From: Corallium rubrum
Taxonomy: Eukaryota; Cnidaria; Anthozoa; Scleralcyonacea; Coralliidae
Direction: 5' to 3'
Assembly: GCA_964035015.1 (NCBI GenBank)
Contig: CAXIUP010000114.1
Location: forward strand, 37,501 to 101,500
DNA length: 64,000 bases
Of this stretch, positions 1-11,893 are shown piece by piece. The first letter of the stretch is position 1. Each line of letters begins with the position of its first letter. The position numbers and the translations under genes are program-made. The notes beneath the pieces are model-generated. The model saw only the letters and a program-made list of their open reading frames with translations. It made no database searches and had not been told where the DNA came from.

Positions 1-11
1 TATATATTATA

Positions 12-44
<33 letters not shown>

Positions 45-50
45 ATATTA
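1..50. repeat. TA/TATG microsatellite at the left flank of the 24-kb element
   Basis: Alternating TA followed by six GTAT units. The last three bases (TTA) are repeated just after the right end of the element at 24164-24166, so they may be a short target duplication. This is weak because the flank is low complexity. Confidence 0.8.
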
Positions 51-92
51 CAATAATAAAAGACAAACTTGGTTACTTCATTCGAATTTTAT

Positions 93-147
93 TTCACTAC
101 AGACTGTTTCGTATGGCAAGTAATACTTGCCACACTCATCAGGTGAA
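93..147 (-). ncRNA. Hammerhead ribozyme, left end, all core bases present
   Basis: Read on the minus strand: stem I strand UUCAC (147-143), core CUGAUGA (142-136), a perfect 10-bp stem II (GUGUGGCAAG pairing with CUUGCCAUAC, one G-U) closed by loop UAUUA, then GAA (110-108), stem III ACA/UGU with loop GUC, cleavage nucleotide A at 98, and the returning stem I strand GUGAA (97-93). The core and the G10.1-C11.1 pair are intact, and the very short stem III is typical of hammerheads in Penelope-like elements. Activity is inferred. The 3' side faces the outside of the element. Confidence 0.85.
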
Positions 148-244
148 TACTGCGGTTGTTGTTACACGCGAGAAACTTAATATGTGTTGATCTATGACGT
201 ATTTACATGTTTGAATAATTAATTATGAAAATGGTATGCGGCTG

Positions 245-353
245 TCAACCAGCTAAATGTTTTCTGCGGTGTCTACAAGTTGATACGAGTTCGTTTCTGT
301 TATTTAGAGAACATAGTTCAGGGTGGCAAATGATAATAAATTTTTCGTACAAG
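245..353 (-). pseudogene. GIY-YIG endonuclease C-terminal fragment, left arm
   Basis: On the minus strand this reads LYEKFIIICHPELC and continues to a Cys/His/Arg-rich tail ending at a TGA (247-245). It is the mirror of the better preserved copy at 23833-23969. The upstream sequence is cut at about 353, where the left arm switches to a segment in opposite orientation. In Penelope-like elements this zinc-binding tail closes the ORF, and the ribozyme lies downstream of it, as here. It cannot be expressed as a complete enzyme. Confidence 0.7.
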
Positions 354-498
354 ATACGCGAACCACCTAGCCTCATTCAGAAACGAAAAGCACAAATCGG
401 CCACCGAACTAAGCAAGCATATATGGAAACTAAAGAACTCTAACATTAAATTTGATACGAAATGGAAAATAATTAAGAAGTGTAAAACACCAGAGTGA
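354..498 (+). pseudogene. GIY-YIG endonuclease internal fragment, inverted relative to its neighbour
   Basis: The plus strand reads YANHLASFRNEKHK, then SATELSKHIWKLK, then IKFDTKWKIIKKCKT, followed by a stop at 496-498. The NH-x-x-SFRNEKH block followed by a TELSKHIW-like helix is characteristic of the GIY-YIG domain of Penelope-like elements and belongs directly upstream of the KRCNLCLYEKF tail. Here it lies on the strand opposite to the adjacent tail fragment (245-353), so the arm has been rearranged by a local inversion or template switch. The right arm lacks this fragment. Confidence 0.7.
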
Positions 499-504
499 AG
501 GTAT

Positions 505-575
505 CACCACATTCATCCTCGGATTCATCACCAGATTCATCACCAGATTCATCACCAGATTCATCACCACATTCG
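505..575 (+). repeat. 12-bp minisatellite in the left arm
   Basis: Tandem ATTCATCACCAG units. The mirror copy near 23758-23805 has fewer units and is read on the plus strand as an ESGDESGDES acidic run, so repeat number differs between the two arms. Confidence 0.75.
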
Positions 576-699
576 CAAAGCAAATATTTCACCTTCAATA
601 ATTCCTTCACTAATCAACCGATCGGCACACACGATACACCAAATGAAAGCTTATTATTCCATCTATCTGGCCCAAGATAAACGGCGTTTGTTTGAATAA

Positions 700-3600
700 T
701 TTATAATGGAGAAAAATAACGATTTACTAGAAACTACTCGCTCTTCTGTCTTGGGGGAAAAATTTCGATGACTTCTTTTCATTTTAACTGGCTTTCCTAT
801 ATATCAAAATGAAGCTCATTCTATCCTCTTGCTGGCCCAAGAAAAATTAGAAGTGGCCCAAATCTGGTTCAAGAGTTATTCGCTTTTAAAGCGAGACGCC
901 CATATTGTTTATAATTACACAGTGCGCTAAAAATAGAATACTTTATTATTAATTCGTCGGGATGGTTTTGGGGGAAACATTACGATGGCTTCTTTTAATT
1001 TTAACCGGCTTTCCTATATATCCAACAGAAGCTCATTCTATCCTCTTGCTGGCCCACAAAAAATTAGAAGTGGCCCAGATCTGGTTCAAGAGTTATTCGC
1101 TTTTAAAGCGACAAGCCCAAACTGTCACTTACAGCGCGCCGGAAATGAAAATCTTTAATAATTGTGGTTGCCGACTTAGACTTTGGGGGAAAAATTTCGA
1201 TGGCTTCTGTTATTTTTTACCAGCTTTCCTATATATCAAATTGAAGCTCATTCTATCGTCTTGCTGGCCCAAGAACAACTAGAAGTGGCCCAGATCTGGT
1301 TTAAGAGTTATCCGCATACGCCGAAACTGTGAAGCTATCACCACATTCACTTGGGGGAAAAATTTCGGTGACTTCTTTTCATTTTAACCGGCTCTCCTAT
1401 ATATCAAAATAAAGCTCATTCTATCCTCTTGCTGGCCCAAAAAAAATTGGAAGTGGCCCAGATCTGGTTCAAGAGTTATTCGCTTTTAAAGCGGCAAGCC
1501 CATATTGTTTATAATTACACAGCGCGCTAGAAATAGAATACTTTATTATTAATTCGTCGGGATGGTCTTGGGGGAAACATTACGACGGCTTCTTTTAATT
1601 TTAAGCGGCTATCCTATATATCAAAATGAAGCTCATTCTATCTTCTTGCTGGCCCAAAACAAATTAGAAGTGGCCCACATCTGGTTCAAGAGTTATTCGC
1701 TTTTAAAGCGACAAGCCCAAACTGTCAATTACAGCGCGCCGGAAATAAAAATCTTTAATAATTGTGGTTGCCGACTTAGACTTTGGGGGGGAAATTTCGA
1801 TAGCTTCTGTTATTTTTTACCAGCTTTCCTATATATCAAATTGAAGCTCATTCTCTCGTCTTGCTGGCCCAAGAAAAACTAGAAGTGGCCCAGATCTGGT
1901 TTAAGAGTTATTCGCATACGCCGAAACTGTGAAGCTATCACCACATTCACTTGGGGGAAAGATTTCGATGACTTCTTTTCATTTTAACTGGCTTTCCTAT
2001 ATATCAAAATGAAGCTCATTCTATCCTCTTGCTGGCCCAAGAAAAATTAGAAGTGGCCCAAATCTGGTTCAAGAGTTATTCGCTTTTAAAGCGAGACGCC
2101 CATATTGTTTATAATTACACAGCGCGCTAAAAATAGAATACTTTATTATTAATTCGTCGGGATGGTTTTGGGGGAAACATTACGATGGCTTCTTTTCATT
2201 TTAACCGGCTTTCCTATATATCAAAATCAAGCTCATTCTATCCTTTTGCTGGCCCAAGGAAAATTAGAAGTGGCCCAGATTTGGTTCAAGAGTTATTCGC
2301 TTTTAAAGCGACAAGCCCAAACTGTCAATTACAGCGCGCTGGAAATAAAAATCTTTAATAATTGTGGTTGCCGACTTAGACTTTGGGGGAAACATTTCGA
2401 TGGCTTCTGTTACTTTTTACCGGCTTTCCTATATATCAAATTGAAGTTCATTCTATCGTCTTGCTGGCCCAAGAACAACTAGAAGTGGCCCAGATCTGGT
2501 GTAAGAGTTATCCGCATACGCCGAAACTGTGAAGCTATCACCACATTCACTTGGGGGAAAAATTTCGGTGACTTCTTTTCATTTTAACCGGCTTTCCTAT
2601 ATATCAAAATGAAGCTCATTCTATTCTCTTGCTGGCCCAAAAAAAATTAGAAGTGGCCCAGATATGGTTCAAGAGTTATTCGATTTTAAAGCGACAAGCC
2701 TATATTGTTTATAATTACACAGCGCGCTAAAAATAGAATACTTTATTATTAATTCATCGGGATGGTCTTGGGGGAAACATTAAGATGGCTTCTTTTAATT
2801 TTAAGCGGCTATCCTATATATCAAAATGAAGCTCATTCTATCTTCTTGCTGGCCCAAAACAAATTAGAAGTGGCCCACATCTGGTTCAAGAGTTATTCGC
2901 TTTTAAAGCGACAAGCCCAAACTGTCAATTACAGCGCGCCGGAAATAAAAATCTTTAATAATTGTGGTTGCCGACTTAGACTTTGGGGGGAAAATTTCGA
3001 TAGCTTCTGTTATTTTTTACCAGCTTTCCTATATATCAAATTGAAGCTCATTCTCTCGTCTTGCTGGCCCAAGAAAAACTAGAAGTGGCCCAGATCTGGT
3101 TTAAGAGTTATTCGCATACGCCGAAACTGTGAAGCTATCACCACATTCACTTGGGGGAAAGATTTCGATGACTTCTTTTCATTTTAACTGGCTTTCCTAT
3201 ATATCAAAATGAAGCTCATTCTATCCTCTTGCTGGCCTAAGAAAAATTAGAAGTGGCCCAAATCTGGTTCAAGAGTTATTCGCTTTTAAAGCGAGACGCC
3301 CATATTGTTTATAATTACACAGCGCGCTAAAAATAGAATACTTTATTACTAATTCGTCGGGATGGTTTTGGGGGAAACATTACGATGGCTTCTTTTCATT
3401 TTAACCGGCTTTCCTATATATCAAAATCAAGCTCATTCTATCCTTTTGCTGGCCCAAGGAAAATTAGAAGTGGCCCAGATTTGGTTCAAGAGTTATTCGC
3501 TTTTAAAGCGACAAGCCCAAACTGTCAATTACAGCGCGCTGGAAATAAAAATCTTTAATAATTGTGGTTGCCGACTTAGACTTTGGGGGAAACATTTCGA

Positions 3601-6600
3601 TGGCTTCTGTTACTTTTTACCGGCTTTCCTATATATCAAATTGAAGCTCATTCTATCGTCTTGCTGGCCCAAGAACAACTAGAAGTGGCCCAGATCTGGT
3701 TTAAGAGTTATCCGCATACGCCGAAACTGTGAAGCTATCACCACATTCACTTGGGGGAAAAATTTCGGTGACTTCTTTTCATTTTAACCGGCTTTCCTAT
3801 ATATCAAAATGAAGCTCATTCTATTCTCTTGCTGGCCCAAAAAAAATTAGAAGTGGCCCAGATATGGTTCAAGAGTTATTCGATTTTAAAGCGACAAGCC
3901 TATATTGTTTATAATTACACAGCGCGCTAAAAATAGAATACTTTATTATTAATTCATCGGGATGGTCTTGGGGGAAACATTAAGATGGCTTCTTTTAATT
4001 TTAAGCGCCTTTCATATATATCAAAATGAAGCTCATTCTATCTTCTTGCTGGCCCAAGAAAAATTGGAAGTGGCCCAGATTTGGTTCAAGAGTTATTCGC
4101 TTTTAAAGCGACAAGCCCAAACTGTCAATTACAGCGCGCCGGAAATAAAAATCTTTAATAATTGTGGTTGCCGACTTAGACTTTGGGGGAAACATTTCGA
4201 TGGCTCCTGTTACTTTTTTCCGGCTTTCCTATATATCAAATTGAAGCTCATTCTATCGTCTTGCTGGCCCAAGAACAACTAGAAGTGGCCCAGATCTGGT
4301 TTAAGAGTTATCCGCATACGCCGAAACTGTGAAGCTATCACCACATTCACTTGGGGGAAAAATTTCGGTGACTTCTTTTCATTTTAACCGGCTCTCCTAT
4401 ATATCAAAATAAAGCTCATTCTATCCTCTTGCTGGCCCAAAAAAAATTGGAAGTGGCCCAGATCTGGTTCAAGAGTTATTCGCTTTTAAAGCGACAAGCC
4501 TATATTGTTTATAATTACACAGCGCGCTAAAAATAGAATACTTTATTATTAATTCGTCGGGATGGTCTTGGGGGAAACATTACGATGGCTTCTTTTAATT
4601 TTAAGCGGCTTTCATATATATGAAAATGAAGCTCATTCTATCTTCTTGCTGGCCCAAAACAAATTAGAAGTGGCCCACATCTGGTTCAAGAGTTATTCGC
4701 TTTTAAAGCGACAAGCCCAAACTGTCAATTACAGCGCGCCGGAAATAAAAATCTTTAATAATTGTGGTTGCCGACTTAGACTTTGGGGGAAACATTTCGA
4801 TGGCTTCTGTTACTTTTTTCCGGCTTTCCTATATATCAAATTGAAGCTCATTCTATCGTCTTGCTGGCCCAAGAACAACTAGAAGTGGCCCAGATCTGGT
4901 TTAAGAGTTATCCGCATACGCCGAAACTGTGAAGCTATCACCACATTCACTTGGGGGAAAAATTTCGGTGACTTCTTTTCATTTTAACCGGCTCTCCTAT
5001 ATATCAAAATAAAGCTCATTCTATCCTCTTGCTGGCCCAAAAAAAATTGGAAGTGGCCCAGATCTGGTTCAAGAGTTATTCGCTTTTAAAGCGACAAGCC
5101 TATATTGTTTATAATTACACAGCGCGCTAAAAATAGAATACTTTATTATTAATTCGTCGGGATGGTCTTGGGGGAAACATTACGATGGCTTCTTTTAATT
5201 TTAAGCGGCTTTCATATATATCAAAATGAAGCTCATTCTATCTTCTTGCTGGCCCAAAACAAATTAGAAGTGGCCCACATCTGGTTCAAGAGTTATTCGC
5301 TTTTAAAGCGACAAGCCCAAACTGTCAATTACAGCGCGCTGGAAATAAAAATCTTTAATAATTGTGGTTGCCGACTTAGACTTTGGGGGAAAAATTTCGA
5401 TGGCTTCTGTTATTTTTTACCAGCTTTCCTATATATCAAATTGAAGCTCATTCTATCGTCTTGCTGGCCCAAGAAAAACTAGAAGTGGCCCAGATCTGGT
5501 TTAAGAGTTATTCGCATACGCCGAAACTGTGAAGCTATCACCACATTCACTTGGGGGAAAGATTTTGATGACTTCTTTTCATTTTAACCGGCTTTCCTAT
5601 ATATCAAAATGAAGCTCATTCTATCCTCTTGCTGGCCCAAGAAAAATTAGAAGTGGCCCAAATGTGGTTCAAGAGTTATTCGCTTTTAAAGCGAGACGCC
5701 CATATTGTTTATAATTACACAGAGCGCTAAAAATAGAATACTTTATTATTAATTCGTCGGGATGGTTTTGGGGGAAACATTACGATGGCTTCTTTTCATT
5801 TTAACCGGCTTTCCTATATATCAAAATCAAGCTCATTCTATCCTTTTGCTGGCCCAAGGAAAATTAGAAGTGGCCCAGATTTGGTTCAAGAGTTATTCGC
5901 TTTTAAAGCGACAAGCCCAAACTGTCAATTACAGCGCGCTGGAAATAAAAATCTTTAATAATTGTGGTTGCCGACTTAGACCTTGGGGGAAACATTTCGA
6001 TGGCTTCTGTTACTTTTTACTGGCTTTCCTATATATCAAATTGAAGCTCATTCTATCGTCTTGCTGGCCCAAGAACAACTAGAAGTGGCCCAGATCTGGT
6101 TTAAGAGTTATCCGCATACGCCGAAACTGTGAAGCTATCACCACATTCACTTGGGGGAAAAATTTCGGTGACTTCTTTTCATTTTAACCGGCTTTCCTAT
6201 ATATCAAAATGAAGCTCATTCTATTCTCTTGCTGGCCCAAAAAAAATTAGAAGTGGCCCAGATATGGTTCAAGAGTTATTCGATTTTAAAGCGACAAGCC
6301 TATATTGTTTATAATTACACAGCGCGCTAAAAATAGAATACTTTATTATTAATTCATCGGGATGGTCTTGGGGGAAACATTAAGATGGCTTCTTTTAATT
6401 TTAAGCGCCTTTCATATATATCAAAATGAAGCTCATTCTATCTTCTTGCTGGCCCAAGAAAAATTGGAAGTGGCCCAGATTTGGTTCAAGAGTTATTCGC
6501 TTTTAAAGCGACAAGCCCAAACTGTCAATTACAGCGCGCCGGAAATAAAAATCTTTAATAATTGTGGTTGCCGACTTAGACTTTGGGGGAAACATTTCGA

Positions 6601-9600
6601 TGGCTTCTGTTACTTTTTTCCGGCTTTCCTATATATCAAATTGAAGCTCATTCTATCGTCTTGCTGGCCCAAGAACAACTAGAAGTGGCCCAGATCTGGT
6701 TTAAGAGTTATCCGCATACGCCGAAACTGTGAAGCTATCACCACATTCACTTGGGGGAAAAATTTCGGTGACTTCTTTTCATTTTAACCGGCTCTCCTAT
6801 ATATCAAAATAAAGCTCATTCTATCCTCTTGCTGGCCCAAAAAAAATTGGAAGTGGCCCAGATCTGGTTCAAGAGTTATTCGCTTTTAAAGCGACAAGCC
6901 TATATTGTTTATAATTACACAGCGCGCTAAAAATAGAATACTTTATTATTAATTCGTCGGGATGGTCTTGGGGGAAACATTACGATGGCTTCTTTTAATT
7001 TTAAGCGGCTTTCATATATATCAAAATGAAGCTCATTCTATCTTCTTGCTGGCCCAAAACAAATTAGAAGTGGCCCACATCTGGTTCAAGAGTTATTTGC
7101 TTTTAAAGCGACAAGCCCAAACTGTCAATTACAGCGCGCCGGAAATAAAAATCTTTAATAATTGTGGTTGCCGACTTAGACTTTGGGGGGAAAATTTCGA
7201 TAGCTTCTGTTATTTTTTACCAGCTTTCCTATATATCAAATTGAAGCTCATTCTCTCGTCTTGCTGGCCCAAGAAAAACTAGAAGTGGCCCAGATCTGGT
7301 TTAAGAGTTATTCGCATACGCCGAAACTGTGAAGCTATCACCACATTCACTTGGGGGAAAGATTTCGATGACTTCTTTTCATTTTAACTGGCTTTCCTAT
7401 ATATCAAAATGAAGCTCATTCTATCCTCTTGCTGGCCCAAGAAAAATTAGAAGTGGCCCAAATCTGGTTCAAGAGTTATTCGCTTTTAAAGCGAGACGCC
7501 CATATTGTTTATAATTACACAGCGCGCTAAAAATAGAATACTTTATTATTAATTCGTCGGGATGGTTTTGGGGGAAACATTACGATGGCTTCTTTTCATT
7601 TTAACCGGCTTTCCTATATATCAAAATCAAGCTCATTCTATCCTTTTGCTGGCCCAAGGAAAATTAGAAGTGGCCCAGATTTGGTTCAAGAGTTATTCGC
7701 TTTTAAAGCGACAAGCCCAAACTGTCAATTACAGCGCGCTGGAAATAAAAATCTTTAATAATTGTGGTTGCCGACTTAGACTTTGGGGGAAACATTTCGA
7801 TGGCTTCTGTTACTTTTTACTGGCTTTCCTATATATCAAATTGAAGCTCATTCTATCGTCTTGCTGGCCCAAGAACAACTAGAAGTGGCCCAGATCTGGT
7901 TTAAGAGTTATCCGCATACGCCGAAACTGTGAAGCTATCACCACATTCACTTGGGGGAAAAATTTCGGTGACTTCTTTTCATTTTAACCGGCTTTCCTAT
8001 ATATCAAAATGAAGCTCATTCTATTCTCTTGCTGGCCCAAAAAAAATTAGAAGTGGCCCAGATATGGTTCAAGAGTTATTCGACTTTAAAGCGACAAGCC
8101 TATATTGTTTATAATTACACAGCGCGCTAAAAATAGAATACTTTATTATTAATTCATCGGGATGGTCTTGGGGGAAACATTAAGATGGCTTCTTTTAATT
8201 TTAAGCGCCTTTCATATATATCAAAATGAAGCTCATTCTATCTTCTTGCTGGCCCAAGAAAAATTGGAAGTGGCCCAGATTTGGTTCAAGAGTTATTCGC
8301 TTTTAAAGCGACAAGCCCAAACTGTCAATTACAGCGCGCCGGAAATAAAAATCTTTAATAATTGTGGTTGCCGACTTAGACTTTGGGGGAAACATTTCGA
8401 TGGCTTCTGTTACTTTTTTCCAGCTTTCCTATATATCAAATTGAAGCTCATTCTATCGTCTTGCTGGCCCAAGAACAACTAGAAGTGGCCCAGATCTGGT
8501 TTAAGAGTTATCCGCATACGCCGAAACTGTGAAGCTATCACCACATTCACTTGGGGGAAAAATTTCGGTGACTTCTTTTCATTTTAACCGGCTCTCCTAT
8601 ATATCAAAATAAAGCTCATTCTATCCTCTTGCTGGCCCAAAAAAATTGGAAGTGGCCCAGATCTGGTTCAAGAGTTATTCGCTTTTAAAGCGACAAGCCT
8701 ATATTGTTTATAATTACACAGCGCGCTAAAAATAGAATACTTTATTATTAATTCGTCGGGATGGTCTTGGGGGAAACATTACGATGGCTTCTTTTAATTT
8801 TAAGCGGCTTTCATATATATCAAAATGAAGCTCATTCTATCTTCTTGCTGGCCCAAAACAAATTAGAAGTGGCCCACATCTGGTTCAAGAGTTATTTGCT
8901 TTTAAAGCGACAAGCCCAAACTGTCAATTACAGCGCCGGAAATAAAAATCTTTAATAATTGTGGTTGCCGACTTAGACTTTGGGGGGAAAATTTCGATAG
9001 CTTCTGTTATTTTTTACCAGCTTTCCTATATATCAAATTGAAGCTCATTCTCTCGTCTTGCTGGCCCAAGAAAAACTAGAAGTGGCCCAGATCTGGTTTA
9101 AGAGTTATTCGCATACGCCGAAACTGTGAAGCTATCACCACATTCACTTGGGGGAAAGATTTCGATGACTTCTTTTCATTTTAACTGGCTTTCCTATATA
9201 TCAAAATGAAGCTCATTCTATCCTCTTGCTGGCCCAAGAAAAATTAGAAGTGGCCCAAATCTGGTTCAAGAGTTATTCGCTTTTAAAGCGAGACGCCCAT
9301 ATTGTTTATAATTACACAGCGCGCTAAAAATAGAATACTTTATTATTAATTCGTCGGGATGGTTTTGGGGGAAACATTACGATGGCTTCTTTTCATTTTA
9401 ACCGGCTTTCCTATATATCAAAATCAAGCTCATTCTATCCTTTTGCTGGCCCAAGGAAAATTAGAAGTGGCCCAGATTTGGTTCAAGAGTTATTCGCTTT
9501 TAAAGCGACAAGCCCAAACTGTCAATTACAGCGCGCTGGAAATAAAAATCTTTAATAATTGTGGTTGCCGACTTAGACTTTGGGGGAAACATTTCGATGG

Positions 9601-9980
9601 CTTCTGTTACTTTTTACTGGCTTTCCTATATATCAAATTGAAGCTCATTCTATCGTCTTGCTGGCCCAAGAACAACTAGAAGTGGCCCAGATCTGGTTTA
9701 AGAGTTATCCGCATACGCCGAAACTGTGAAGCTATCACCACATTCACTTGGGGGAAAAATTTCGGTGACTTCTTTTCATTTTAACCGGCTTTCCTATATA
9801 TCAAAATGAAGCTCATTCTATTCTCTTGCTGGCCCAAAAAAAATTAGAAGTGGCCCAGATATGGTTCAAGAGTTATTCGATTTTAAAGCGACAAGCCTAT
9901 ATTGTTTATAATTACACAGCGCGCTAAAAATAGAATACTTTATTATTAATTCATCGGGATGGTCTTGGGGGAAACATTAA
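700..9980 (+). repeat. Forward 600-bp higher-order satellite, first block
   Basis: Monomers begin at 962, 1562, 2162 and so on every 600 bp to 9359 (the last steps are 599 and 598). Each 600-bp unit is made of three related subunits of about 217, 168 and 215 bp, all starting with TTGGGGGAAA. Three monomer types (SAF, SGF and TGF, named from the translated variant) recur in that order from 3962 onward, giving a 1.8-kb super-repeat, best seen at 6362-9959. Each unit holds the same 106-codon open frame and the palindrome CGCTTTTAAAGCG. I find no evidence that the frame is a gene. Confidence 0.95.
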
Positions 9981-9991
9981 CCCAGCTAGCA

Positions 9992-10113
9992 CACAACGTA
10001 ATCCCAACGTTCGCAAAAGGTTGTGGTTTGGTTAGGTTGGACCGAACGTTCTGACAACGTAATCGCAACGTTCGCAAAAGGTTGTGGTTTGGTTAGGTTG
10101 GACCAAACGTTCT
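9992..10113 (+). repeat. Two 61-bp subterminal direct repeats with AACGTT boxes
   Basis: Two adjacent copies beginning ACAACGTAAT and ending AACGTTCTG, differing at only a few bases. AACGTT recurs around 10190-10250, 10475-10550 and 15240-15560. Subterminal repeated palindromes of this sort often bind a transposase; that role is inferred. Confidence 0.75.
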
Positions 10114-11227
10114 GACAACGTAATCGCAACATTGTTTTTCTCAGACGGAGATATATTAAATTACAAATAGGTGTTATAAACCATGAGTGAACGTTGTAGA
10201 AACGTTGAAATGCAACGTACTTCAGAGACGTTCATATAACGTCTCATGGACGTTGCGTATATTAGTAATAAAATGTTTGTATATTTAGATCAAAGATCTG
10301 TCTAATACAACTGCATGGTATTTGAAATATAGTAAGGTATGATATTCTGCCGAAACAGAGAACGTAGGTCGACAGTATATCAAACCTTACTATATTTCGA
10401 TTGTTGTTTCAACAGTACACTGCCTGGTATTTGGATTTTTTAAGCAAAACGACAGAGTTTTTATAATAGCGAACGTTGTTGTATAAACGTTTGGGAAACG
10501 TTCGAACGTAACGTTGCTCAAATACGTTCTGAAAACGTTCTCGCTACGTTGTGACCTTGTGTCTGTGACGTAATTTACGTCACGTTCCGGATATGGCCTT
10601 CGTCTCTGCCTTCGTGTTGGTGGGATACAACGATTCAAGCGCAAGTCTGTTTCGCGATTCTTCTGTCTTCAATCCGTTATTCATTCTTGTTTATTAAAGC
10701 CATCATCGTTTGCAAAGTAAGTAAACACCTTATCAGTTATGTATACAATATTTTTCAGCGATTCTTCTCGTGTTAAATCACTAGTAAACACAGTTAACTG
10801 AACCTGTTTACAATTGACGTTTACAATTGACATGCTTACGTGTATTTTCAAAATGACTTCTGAATGTTCGCGGTAACGCGTTACCTATCCTATTGCATAT
10901 GAATGAAATAGCGCAAAGCTACGAATGCGTTTATACTTATACTTCTGCTTATACTGCGCTGCAATTACATGTATTAACACATTTTGCGAAAGCATGGCAA
11001 GAAGTCACAGATGTGAGATGAATATTTACATATTCAAGATGGTCTCCATGCTGCCCAAAATGTCATTGAAATTGCCGGCTGTATTCTTTATGAAATGAAA
11101 CTCTACGTCGCTCTTGTGTCGAGTCAAATATAATTATTTAGCTTTAGGTTTAAAACCATCACAACATATACAGTATAAACACAATGACAAGTCACAAGTC
11201 TAAGTCAAACTTGGTTCAAGTCTATGA

Positions 11228-11674
11228 GAGCATCATGGATTATCTAACACAGGTGCGGCGTGGATTCATACGCTGGTGTTAATAATCGAGTAAAATTAAA
11301 TAAGTTGACCAGTCATATAAACATGTGTAGCAAGTTCTATTGATTGGCACCACATTTTGGTCTTATTGGCTTGATGTATTTCGTATAAGCTAATCAATCA
11401 CATAAACCAATTCCATCACAGATCTGACCAAAAATGACTAAGATGCATCACAAGTGTGGCAAGTCTTCATTGATTAGATCTGAGATGGATTTGGTTTATG
11501 TGATTGATTATAACTTTATATTATTAAGAACATCAAGCCAACTAAATCAAATGCTGCCAATCAATACAACTCGCCACATGGTGTATCACTGGTCAATTTG
11601 ACTTGAGCAAAAACCATCCTATAAATCCACGCTGTATAAATCCACGATCTTGTGCTAAATAATCTACGAAGCTC
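11228..11674. mobile_element. Fold-back MITE of about 450 bp
   Basis: The two halves are imperfect reverse complements: GATTATCTAACACA near the left end is matched by TGTGCTAAATAATC near the right, and the centre repeats the blocks around GATTGATTGGC and AATCACATAAACC in both orientations. Not classified. Confidence 0.55.
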
Positions 11675-11893
11675 TTATATATTTGAAGCAACATGAGCCC
11701 CCACGATGAGCTTTAAGCTCTTGGGGTTAATGTATTAATAAAATATTGTTTAAATAAAAAAAATAAAAAAAGTTGGCCTTAGATTTAACATTGTCTTCAT
11801 AAGTTGGACTTGTGATGAATTTATATATGGCTTTTTTTTATATAAGGGTATTGCTGGGTGCCACAAGAGGAGTTGGTGGCAATGATATATTAG

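Noticed and set aside
225..443. 72-codon open frame starting at 225
   Set aside because: It reads the complement of the endonuclease tail and crosses the rearrangement; the minus and later plus frames are the meaningful ones.
700..9980. CRISPR-like array
   Set aside because: Units are 600 bp without unique spacers, in a eukaryotic setting; this is satellite DNA.
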